Source: Astragalus membranaceus
Taxonomy: Eukaryota; Streptophyta; Magnoliopsida; Fabales; Fabaceae
Reading direction: 5' to 3'
Length of the DNA stretch: 64,000 nucleotides
Assembly (NCBI GenBank): GCA_039519185.1
Contig: CM076847.1
Coordinates: 47,003,708-47,067,707, forward strand
The stretch's first letter is position 1; every line of letters begins with the position of its first letter. The notes under the pieces are model-generated. The model worked only from the letters and a program-made list of their open reading frames with translations. It made no database searches and was not told the DNA's origin. Below, in pieces: positions 55,239-64,000 of the stretch. Position numbers and translations under genes: made by a program.

Positions 55239-57039
55239 GAAAAGTAAATGGAAAAAGAGAAAGATGAGCCCAGCAAGAATTAGCTCGCTAGGTTGAAAAC
55301 CCGAAAGGGCGGCCTAGGCAAAATCTGAGCGACTCGGTGGATTGAAAACCCGCAAAGGGCGATCCAGGCAAAAATTAGGGTCAGAAAGCTAGGGCATGAA
55401 AGCAAACAAAGGCATACAGCACCCCCGAAGGTCTGGATAAGAGGTTGGTCAAGGTCATGAGCATAAGTGTTTGGCACTGTTCCACAGAGATGGACATTCC
55501 GAGATTTGCTCCGTTTTTTTTTCTTTCTTGTCTCTTTGCAGTTTAAATTTTCAAATGTATTGAATAGTCAGTGTAACCTTCTGTACAATCGGCTTCTATA
55601 TCAATAAAGTCCAACCGTTTCATATCTCTTTGTTTTCTATTTTTGCTTTTTCTGCTCAAAATAAACGTTTTATGATGATGGTAACACTGATCTGTAAAAC
55701 ATGTGCATAAATCATAGAGCATCACAATCATTGCGAAATTTCTAAAAGTCATGGGAAGGAAACAACTTCTCAAAGCGAATTAAGTTCGCAAGGAAATAAT
55801 TGCGCTCATAATCACTTCAAAAGACAAATCATAAGGCAAACCTGCACTGGGCTCATGCGCCGCCACAAGTCTAATGGGTTCCTCAGTCTCGTCACGGGTT
55901 GGTCGAACCGGCAAAAGAAAATAAGCCAAAAGAGCAAAAGAGCAAACAAAAAAACACATGGGCAGAAAAAGAAAGCTGATCAGGCAAAATCATTCAAAAA
56001 AGAGCAAAACAAAGAAAAACAGATGATCAAAAAAAAGAGAGCTGATCAAAAAAAAAAAGTCAGACCAAAAGAAGAACTTCAGGAATGTTGTGCAACATTC
56101 ATCATTACACCAAAATCATAGCATTGCATGCACTTGCATAACATGCCCTTGCATAACATGCACCCATGCTCCATGCACTATTCCTTGCATCAACTAACGT
56201 ATGCAGGTACCTCAACTCAGTGCGGCAGCATTGACCATTTCAATCAATCAATCAACAGGATTTGCGAATCCCTTCAGGACACATGTGTCCCTTCAAAAGC
56301 AGACTCCACCTCGTATTCGAGCTACGGTTTGCGACTTCGTTCATTACCCAGAGCTAGTGAGCTCATTTCAGTTCAGATCACGTCGTTATCGAGCATCGGC
56401 GAATCATCCGACCCAAGGTCCTTCAGTATAGTTCAAATCAAAAGTCCAAACAACGACTTTGAACTCTACCTTCATGTCACTAAGTCATCTCTGAGCATGA
56501 CAGATCTTCAGACTCCATGTCCTTCAAGACTAGCTGTGTCAGCCTAAGGCACGTCGTACGTCCTTCGAGGTAAAACATATCGGTCCCACAACTTGATATT
56601 GAACTTCAGGTCGCTCGAAAAGGCCACCCTCAGAGCTCAGGTGCTCCTTCAAAGCCCATGTGCAAACTCGGATCGTGCGCGGTTCGTTAAAAGGCTTTAG
56701 GCAGCCTCCAGTGTCGGCTTACTGTAGGCCGGTACCTCCTTTACTGCTTTCTTTACCGCTTTATTTCTTGCTTTTGCTGCCTGAGGGCTGGCACCAATCT
56801 ATTTCCTGCTCCTGTTGGCTTACTAAGGGCTGACGCTTCATCCATTGAAGTCATCTCGTGTTAGCACCTATGCATCAAAAAAAAAACAAAAAAAAAACAA
56901 ACAAAAAAAGGAAAAATTCGGGTTTTTCCCTAAGTAGACAAAATCGGTATAATTTCTGAATTCTTTATCTTTATTTTGCCTCGGAATATGTTTCGGCCAA
57001 TTCATATTCCTCGTTAAAATCCAGATAAAGAGGGGCAGC
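55239..57039 (+). other. 3' untranslated region and polypurine tract of the plus-strand Ogre
   Basis: A long non-coding stretch typical of Ogre elements. It contains GAAAACCCG repeats (55290-55350), an AAGAGCAAAA-rich stretch (55920-56070), and an A-run (56870-56915). The tract AGATAAAGAGGGGCAGC (57023-57039) directly precedes the 3' LTR and serves as plus-strand primer site. ORFs at 56128-56547 are not recognised. Confidence 0.7.
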
Positions 57040-60000
57040 TGTTATACCCCAATTTTGTCCGGCTTAGGTCAAAACCCTAATTTTCCACAAAAATAAATAA
57101 ATTGAGGAGTGAGGAGCATTATGCATTGCATTTTTGAGTCCTGAAAGTCATTCCAGAGCTTTTAAATCATTTTTAGAGTTGAAATACACTTCCTGGATAA
57201 ATTAGGGTTTTAGGGTCAAAAAGGGAATTTTGGTCATTTCACAACAAAAACGGTTTTTCATCACAAATCACTGGGCAATCATCAGGGGAACTATTTGAGG
57301 AAGAATGTGCTTAATTAGTTTTTTTTTATTTTATGCGCATGGATGTTATTCATTTGCATAAAAGCTCAAATTTAAAGAAATGGGTAAAATGGGAATTTCC
57401 TTCAAGGAGAGGTATCAAATCAATTTTGGGAATGGTGGTATCATAGAATTTTGGGCCCAATGATTGATTTCCTAATACATGCCCCAAAATGGTAAGATTT
57501 TCATGGAATAATCAAGAAAAGAATAATCAAAATATGGAAGGGATAATGTTGTGCACATGTGAGACAAATAGTACAATTGCCAACTTGCAAAAGTTGGCAA
57601 ATTCTCACCCTCTCTCCTTGCTAAGGCCGAAGCCCCACTCCCTTCCTCACTCTCTATTTTGTGTTTTCTACCTATCCTTAATCCATGTGATAAGTGATCT
57701 CAACCCTTCATTCAAAATTCAAAGTTCAATCCTAATGCACTTCTCAAGAACAATGACCAAAATGACCCATTTGCTTGGTGCCCAAGTTCAATTATTCATT
57801 TCCATTTATTTTCAGCTGATTAATAATTCATTTTTATTGCTTGATTACCATTTTAACCCCAGACCTAATCCCATTCTATAAATACCTCTCATATTCACTC
57901 ATTCCTAACTTTTGGCTCATTCTCTCCTACACTAAAATTAGCACACCACTCTCCTCTCCTCCCTTCTCTCCTCTTGGCCGAAGCTACCCCACTCTCGTCT
58001 CCTCCATTTATTTTATTTTTCTTCATCCAAACACCACCAATCCATCTCCCCTTCATCCCTCTCTCACATACTACTTCCATTCTCCACTAAAATTCAAGAA
58101 CTTTCATCAAGAGGGGGTGACCTTCATTTTGGGCGTGGGTTCTTAGTTGGTGTCTTTGGTTGATTTGTGTTCTTGCTCTCCATTTCTTGCATAATCCAGC
58201 TAGGATCTAAGGTATACTCTAAAACCCTTGCATCATCTTCAACCTTTTTTGCATTAAAACCCATTTTCCTCTTCACTTTTCATTTCGCATATCATTATCA
58301 TTTTGTTTAAAATGTAGTTTGTTGTTGTTGGTGAGAGGAGCCTTAAACACTATTGACAAGCACTTAGGGAGGCTTGGGTGTTTAAGGTGCCTCTCACCCT
58401 TGAATAATTGGTTTCATGTTGTTTTGTGTTAATTTCTTGTATTTTTTGTGAAATAAAATGTGAATCCATGCTTGTTTGGTTCGCGTACTATGATTAATGT
58501 GTTCTTAAGCTAATTTTGTTGTTCCTCTTTGCTTGATGATCTACAATCTTGGCATTGGTATTTGATTTTGGTGTTAAATGTTATTTTCAATATATTTCAC
58601 TTGCAAATATTTGTTGATGATCTAGCAAGATGATTCCTACTTGTGCTTTGTGCACTTTATGTTAAGTAGTTGAAGATTGCTAGATGTGATTCAACCTTGT
58701 TTATGTGTTCTCTTATTTAGTCTCATTTTAATGTGCTTATTGTTAATGGTGGATGATCTAGCAAGATGATTCCTACTTGTGCTTTGTGCACTTTATGCTA
58801 AGTAGTTGAAGATTGCTAGATGTGATTCAACCTTGTTTATGTGTTCTCTTATTTAGTCTTATTTTAATGTGCTTATTGTTAATGGTGGATGATCTTGCAA
58901 GATGATTCCTACTTGTGCTTTGTGCACTTTATGCTAAGTAGTTGAAGATTGCTAGATGTGATTCAACCTTGTTTATGTGTTCTTTTATTTAAGTCTTGTT
59001 TTAATTTGCTTATTGTTAATTGTGGATGATAGGCAAGTTGATTCTCACTAGTGCCAAGTGCACTTTTCTCAAAGTGAGAGGATTGCTCTATATGATTCAA
59101 CTTTGTTTATGTGTTCTTTTATTTAAGTCTTGTTTTAATTTGCTTATTGTTAATTGTGGATGATAGGCAAGTTGATTCTCACTAGTGCCTAGTGCACTTT
59201 TCTCAAAGTGAGAGGATTGCTCTATGTGATTCAACTTTGTTTTAATGTTTATTTATTTGTTCTTATATTCTAGTTTGATCATTGATAAATCATGTGACTC
59301 CCACTTGTGCCCAGGGCATCATATTTTAAGTGGTGAAGATGGTTTTAGATGATTCAACCTTCCTCTTGTAATTTTGTTTTTTAATGAATAAAAGATGAGA
59401 TTGTAGGTTTATGGTTTAGGGTTCGTGAGGTATTGCAAGGGATAGGTTACCCAAAACCTTGATGCCCCCCTCCTCTTTGATCGTGTTATTAACCTTTTGG
59501 CATTTGTTCATATTATTGATTACAAAGGATAGGCTTACCCTAGTCTTGATGCAATTCCTTTTGTTCATGTTATTGAGAAATCATTGCTCACATGTTCACT
59601 AACTTAACTAAGATCATTCTATGCCTGTGGTCAATTGTTTAATTGCTCTTGATGCAACTTAAATGTCTTGATTTAATTGTGTGCCATCCTCTCCACTTGT
59701 ATGACCTCCTAATGAAGACGTAAGCCTACTTGCTTGTTGTAGCATAGAGTCATTAGGGTAAATACACTCTTTCTTACACACACACACACATTTGTCTTGA
59801 GAACCTTACTTTGCATCCTTGACATTTGAATCTTTGATTGTATTGGCATGTTTAGTCTTAGTTGACGTTCAACAAATGCGTGATTGCTCGATTAACGAAT
59901 GTGCTTGAACTTTATAACCAATCTTTGATAATAACTTCACTCTTTCCCAAAAACCTCTCAAACTCTTTTCTAACCAATGCAAGTTATTAGTGACTATCAC

Positions 60001-61042
60001 CCAAAGCCTTTGCTTGTTTGATTGTCATGAACGCTATCAAGAGTTATTAGTAATGATCACTCAAAGTCTTTGCTTGCTTGGTCATTATGAAAGCTTTTCC
60101 TTTTTCCAAACCCTTTCAAAAACATTTTCATTTTCAAATTAGAACTACGTTGCTTTGATTCCCATTTGGGATACGTAGGAGCGAATCTCGTTCTCGTCAA
60201 GCGCAGCAAATAAAAGTCATTTTAGCAATCAAAAGCTAGCATTTGCGTAACAAAGAGAATCATTTCTATAAGCTAGAATCATTTTCAAACCCATCGTTGC
60301 CAGTGGTTAATCAGAACCTTTGTTCGTCTAGCCATTGGTAGCGATGTCTTTTCCCCCCAAAGAACAATAAGCGGTGATCACCCATAGCTTTTGTTAGTTT
60401 AATCATCCGTGCTAATCAATCTCTTTCGAAAACCATTTTCAAAAGAGAAAATAAAAAACGAGTTGCTACTAATAGTCAATCAGAACCCTTGTTCGTCTGA
60501 CTGGCGGTGGTGACTCTCATTTTCAAGAACACTTAGCGGTGATTACCCATAACCTTGGTTAGTTTAATCATTCACTAAATGATCGTCCAATTTCGAAAAC
60601 TCACTAAAAAGACAAAAGACAAAAACCTTTTCAAAGAATAGACAAGCCAAGAACTACGTAGCTTTGAATTCTCCATCGCACCGGGAGATACGTAGAAGCG
60701 AGAGGCTAACTCTCGTCAAGCGCCAAAAATAAAAATTTTCATTAAGTCTTCTCATTCCCTTTTCAATAAAGAGGCAATTTAAGTATTTTCCAAATCAACA
60801 CTTAAAACCACACGTTTAATTAAAGGTTCCCTTTCGGTAGAAAGGAGGTGTGGGGTGCTAATACCTTCCCCATGCCTAACCGACCCCCGAACCCAAATTT
60901 TCCGGTTTCCAAAAGGCCGTTCGCTTTCCAAAAAGGTTTTTCTTCAATATTTTCCTTATAAAAAATATTGGTGGCGACTTCATTGTTTTAAAAAGTTGTG
61001 AACGAAGAAAGATCCCCTCAGGGACTTTTTTCGGGCCCAACA
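57040..61042 (+). repeat. 3' LTR of the plus-strand Ogre (4,003 bp)
   Basis: Starts TGTTATACCCC, ends CCCAACA, and is followed by the AGAGG duplication. It includes the 136-bp minisatellite (58616-59290) and a GGGATACGTAGGAGCGA/GGGAGATACGTAGAAGCGA duplicated segment (about 60168-60215 and 60680-60725). Confidence 0.85.
58616..59290. repeat. 136-bp minisatellite in the Ogre LTR
   Basis: GATGATCTAGCAAGATGATTC or the variant GATGATAGGCAAGTTGATTC starts at 58616, 58752, 58888, 59024 and 59159, about five units; a degenerate sixth follows. The 5' LTR has matching units at 50396, 50532, about 53046 and about 53184. Confidence 0.8.
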
Positions 61043-61047
61043 AGAGG

Positions 61048-61623
61048 GAAATCATCTTTAGGGCTTGCTCGGTTCAGATCACGGTAGTCAACGCACATCC
61101 TAACCTTTCCGTCTTTCTTTGGGACCGAAACAATGTTGGCAACCTACTGTGGATATTTGGCAACTGCTAGGAATCCAGCGTCAAACTGCTTTTTCACTTC
61201 ATCTCTGATCTTCAATGACATCTCCGGCTTCATTCTTCTCAGCTTCTGTTTTACCAGAGGGCATTCTGGTTTTACTGGCAATCTGTGCTCAACAATATCC
61301 GTATCCAAACCCGGCATGTCCTTGTATGACCACGCAAAGACGTCTACATACTCAAACAGGAGCTGAATCAACTTCTTGCGTTCAATACTCCCCATTGCAG
61401 TACCAACCTTGACCTTTTTCTTGTCCTCTTCAGTACCCAAGTTGACTACCTCGACTGACTCCCCATGGGGCTGAATTACCCTTTCTTCTTGTTCCATTAA
61501 TCTCATGAGTTCTGGAGGAGCTTCCCAGTTGTCCCCAACATCCCCCTCGGCTTGATTAATAGGGTGATCAAAGTCATAATGTGGATCATTGGCACTGTTA
61601 TTTTCAAAGACAATTATTGTTGA
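61048..61623 (-). pseudogene. Ogre reverse transcriptase N-terminal part (second exon)
   Basis: On the minus strand, after the inferred intron, the frame reads 'VFENNSANDPHYDFDHPIN', then 'IQLLFEYVDVFAWSYKDMPG' and 'KQLRRMKPE'-like 'VKQKLRRMKPEMSLKIRDEV', the conserved lead-in to Tat/Ogre RT. A stop at about 61145-61147 (after 'AVAKYPQ') breaks it; the frame continues 'VANIVSVPKKDGKVRMCVDY' up to the insertion point at 61048. Confidence 0.8.
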
Positions 61624-61624
61624 T

Positions 61625-61848
61625 CTGCATTTTGCAGAAGCGAAAAGCAGAATGAAAAGCGAAGCAAGCAAGCAAAAAAATAAAGCAAGAGAGACACAAT
61701 GAAAGAAAGAGAAATGATTTTATTAATGAAATTCAAAAACACCATTTTTATTAATGATGATGACAATGAGGATAAAAACATGCGTGCCCCTAGCAACTTA
61801 TCCTATGGCCTTGGGCAGAGCCACAGGGCTGCATTTACAAGTTATTAC
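61625..61848 (-). other. Inferred Ogre intron between protease and RT
   Basis: The minus-strand donor TTCAAA|GTAATA (61848) and acceptor AAATGCAG|ATCAAC (61625) bound 224 bp of T-rich sequence, with stops in the upstream frame. Ogre elements are known for a short spliced intron between protease and RT; this fits that position and size. Confidence 0.65.
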
Positions 61849-62636
61849 TTTGAATTAAAAGCCACGGGAAAGTCAACAGTTTCCCAATTCTTCAACTTTT
61901 CACCGGCAAGACAACGACGGACTAGGCTGGTCTCACCCACTTCATCTTCAGATCCATCCCCGATGGCAGCAATCTGGTTTGGGTCCAGCAACCCTGCACT
62001 TGTAAAACTCTGGCGGATATCACAGATAGGAATTCTCTTGGACCATGGATCCTGGCCTCTTGATTTGGCTAACCATCTATCCTTTCTTTCCTCAGCCATC
62101 TTCTTTCTTTCAGCTTGACTTGGATGATATCCCAACCCACAACAGTCTCGGTTTTCCTTCAGTTGAATAGGCGCAAGAATGCCCTGACCAGTCTTGCCTA
62201 AACCACATCCCACCCTGTATCCTTGTTCTAACATGATCCTGGCGACCATTTCCTCATTCCTTGACAATTTTGACCCAGGGGATGAAAGCTCGCTTCCTCC
62301 AAATACAGCATTTGCGATCTCAAGGGACTGAAAGGAAGTCTCCAGAGATTCTTCAGCGGCTTCCACATACCGAAATGGAGATGGCTTGTTGACCAGAATT
62401 TCTTCTTCACCGAACACAACAACAATCTTGTCATCTACCACAAACTTGACTCTTTGGTGCAAAGAAGAGGGAATAGCTCCCGCCATGTGGATCCACGACC
62501 TTCCCAACAGGCAGCTATATGATGAAGTAATGTCCATGATCTGGAAATTCACATAAAAGGTCTCAGGTCCGATCTGAATCGGGAACTCCATTTCCCCAAG
62601 CACTTCCTTCTTTGATCCGTCAAAGGCTCTCACCAA
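61849..62636 (-). pseudogene. Ogre post-protease region with G-patch-like motif
   Basis: The frame 'LVRAFDGSKKEVLGEMEFPI', then 'SYSCLLGRSWIHMAGAIPS' (end of the retropepsin fold) and the glycine-rich 'QGYRVGCGLGKTGQGI' and 'CCGLGYHPSQAERKK' resemble a G-patch, which is common after protease in Ogre. It is joined to the preceding protease frame by a one-base shift near 62625-62636. Confidence 0.75.
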
Positions 62637-63471
62637 CGTTCGAACTTGGCTTCATGTAAGAGCAGTCCACATCCAACTTGTCCATGGTGGACTTTGGCAT
62701 GACATTTAAGGAGGACCCATTATCAATCAAAACTCGGGCCAACACATAGTCTCCGCATTTGACGGAGATATGCAGAGCCTGGTTGTGCTTTCTTCCTCCT
62801 GGGGGAAACTCATCGTCAGCAAAAGTCAAATGATTAGCTGCTACAATGTTTCCAACTATCCCATCAAACTGGCACACAGAGATGTCCTGGACAACATGGG
62901 CATCGCTGAGCACCTTCATTAACGCTGTCCGATGGGCTTCCGAACTGAGCAGTAGCGACAGCATAGAGATCTTTGCTGGAGTTTGCTTCAACTGATCAAC
63001 AATTTGATAATCACTCTGTCTGACAATCTTCAAGAACTCATCGGCTTCTTGTTCTGTTGTCTTCTTGCCCTGAGCCATCTCTGACTCTTTCTCTTTTCCC
63101 TTACGACCCCTATCTTCAGCAGCCTTAGATGTTTCAGCCCGAAGAGTTTCCGGAGCATACATTCTACCACTTCTTGTAATCCCACTTACTCCTGATATAT
63201 TGGTGACAGCAGATGAGTTTGGAGAGCTTTCCCCTGATGGCAGAGTACTATATTTCCAAGGAACCGCACTGTCTTTTTCATATGGAAAGGGAGCAGGGAT
63301 CTCAATGACTATAGGCTGAGCTTTGGCTTGAACTTGCCTCGGATTGTAATCATATAAAATCTCAATTGGCCTTCTGGCCTCTCTACCATTATTAGACTGA
63401 AGAGTCATCACACTCCCTTCTGTTTCAAAAGTACACACTTGAACTACACGGCGGTCCATCAAGTCTTGCAA
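62620..63471 (-). pseudogene. Ogre gag end and aspartic protease, 5'-truncated
   Basis: Residues about 245-256 read 'RVLIDNGSSLNVMP', an Ogre-type retropepsin active site (DNG instead of DTG/DSG). Upstream are 'RRPIEILYDYNP' and a Lys/Glu-rich linker. The frame shifts at 62620-62636. Coding continues beyond 63471 to 63500, where the LTR at 63501 cuts it. Confidence 0.75.
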
Positions 63472-63500
63472 TACCAGCTTAAAAGTTTCACAGGCCCCAT

Positions 63501-64000
63501 TGTAACACCCAAATAATTTAATTAATTTATTTAATTAAATTATTAGGGATTTATTTTATTTAGTGATTTAATTAAATTTAGAAAATAATTGAGTGGGTGC
63601 ATATTATTATTTAGGGCATGATGTTGGCTTGGAGCGCACATAGGGCTTGAGTTGGATAAGCCCATGACCCAATACCCAACATAGGCGAGTTTGGCTAAGT
63701 GAATGGGGTTAGGGTTTGAGGATTGGCATTGGCGAAATCCCTAAGAGAGAGTTGAGAGAGTGAGCCGTTTTGGAGAGCAAAGGAAAGGAGAGAAAACGCA
63801 AAACTTCAAGAAAGAAAGAAGAAGGAAGGGCGAGGATCAAGAAGAGAAGGGGGCCTCCATTGTTGCTGAATTTTTGGTGGTGATTTCCTCTCAAGAACTC
63901 CTACTTCTTCTAACATAAGGTAAGGGGGGATCATCTTTCTCTATAATAGATTATGTGATGGGTTTTAGGATAGGATTTAGCCTAGATCTATCCACATTAT
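63501..64000 (+). mobile_element. Start of another TGTAACA-type LTR, running off the window
   Basis: Begins TGTAACACCCAAATAATTT, directly after Ogre coding sequence. It resembles the opening of the 18816 solo LTR: an AATTTATTTAATTAA-like start, purine-rich tract (63770-63850), then AAGGTAAGGGGG and 'TTATGTGATG'. Its far end and duplication lie outside the window. Confidence 0.7.

Larger units (their letters stand above)
48827..61042 (+). mobile_element. Ogre-like retrotransposon (plus) nested in the minus-strand Ogre
   Basis: The LTRs begin TGT(C/T)ATACCCCAATTTTGTCC and the 3' LTR ends GGGCCCAACA, flanked by AGAGG at 48822-48826 and 61043-61047. The insertion splits the minus-strand RT exactly within its 'DDFPLPHID' stretch. 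The 5' LTR is 48827-~53285 (truncated at the right, with a solo LTR inside); the 3' LTR is 57040-61042 (4,003 bp). Between them only second RNase H-integrase coding and 3' untranslated sequence remain; primer site, gag, protease and RT are missing. Confidence 0.9.
45186..63500 (-). mobile_element. Ogre-like Ty3/gypsy retrotransposon (minus), interrupted and truncated
   Basis: Read on the minus strand, pieces in order are: protease frame (63471-62620), G-patch region (62636-61849), short intron (61848-61625), RT N-terminus (61623-61048), the insertion of another Ogre (61042-48827), then RT-RH-aRH-INT (48826-45950) and 3' untranslated sequence (45949-45186). At its 5' side it is cut by an LTR that starts at 63501, and at its 3' side by MULE C. 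Neither of its LTRs is in the window. One frameshift, one nonsense codon and the insertion make it defective. Confidence 0.85.

Overview
This 64-kb window is plant nuclear DNA, most likely from a legume (Fabaceae). The reasons are AT-rich, intron-containing sequence dominated by nested retroelements, Ogre-type Ty3/gypsy elements with paired RNase H domains and 4-kb LTRs, Athila-type LTRs with the TTTTTGGCGCCGTTGCC primer site, and a UPF0496/At14a-like gene. There is no bacterial-type content. I can defend only one ordinary host gene, UPF0496 at 27330-28448 (minus). Almost everything else belongs to about a dozen mobile or viral elements, many of which I could delimit to the base from target-site duplications (TSDs).

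Layout. (1) 1-180: end of a Mutator-like element (MULE). (2) 1466-14839: minus-strand LTR retrotransposon with TSD TTTGT. Its left LTR carries an endogenous pararetrovirus-like unit (2406-11063) in a TA microsatellite, and that unit is split by a solo LTR of the same family (6717-9012, TSD TAAAG). (3) 16034-26534: a small MULE-type MITE cut in two by an Athila-like element (16226-26467, TSD AGGAT). The Athila copy keeps gag, protease and a 3' ORF but has lost RT-RH-INT, and it contains a further solo LTR (18816-21536, TSD AGATG). (4) 27330-29250: the UPF0496 gene and its 5'UTR intron. (5) 29362-38349: a near-intact 9-kb MULE ('MULE A', 9-bp TSD GGAAATGGG) with three TATA-preceded genes: transposase, plant-mobile-domain protein and a tandem PB1-like protein. 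(6) 38638-43598: a 5-kb MULE ('MULE B', TSD TTAATTAAT) with a decayed transposase gene and a convergent GRF-zinc-finger/transmembrane gene. (7) 43792-45185: a truncated relative of MULE A ('MULE C') with a MITE inside. (8) 45186-63500: a minus-strand Ogre element interrupted in RT by a plus-strand Ogre (48827-61042, TSD AGAGG), whose 5' LTR contains another solo LTR (50629-53002, TSD TTCTC). (9) 63501-64000: the start of another LTR.

How the parts work together. MULE A looks like a self-contained transposition cassette. Its three genes each have a TATAAATA box, and two of them share a promoter module made of a GTGCAGAG minisatellite plus repeats of an AGATyTTGCCGACA motif. MULE B arranges transposase and GRF protein convergently from the two terminal repeats, like mudrA/mudrB of maize MuDR. 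The three MULE insertions fall within a few hundred ancestral bases upstream of the UPF0496 gene. The pararetroviral unit has a 30K movement protein, zinc knuckles and a long 3' ORF but no recognisable protease, RT or RNase H. All virus-like ORFs carry stops, frameshifts or insertions and are read here as fossils.
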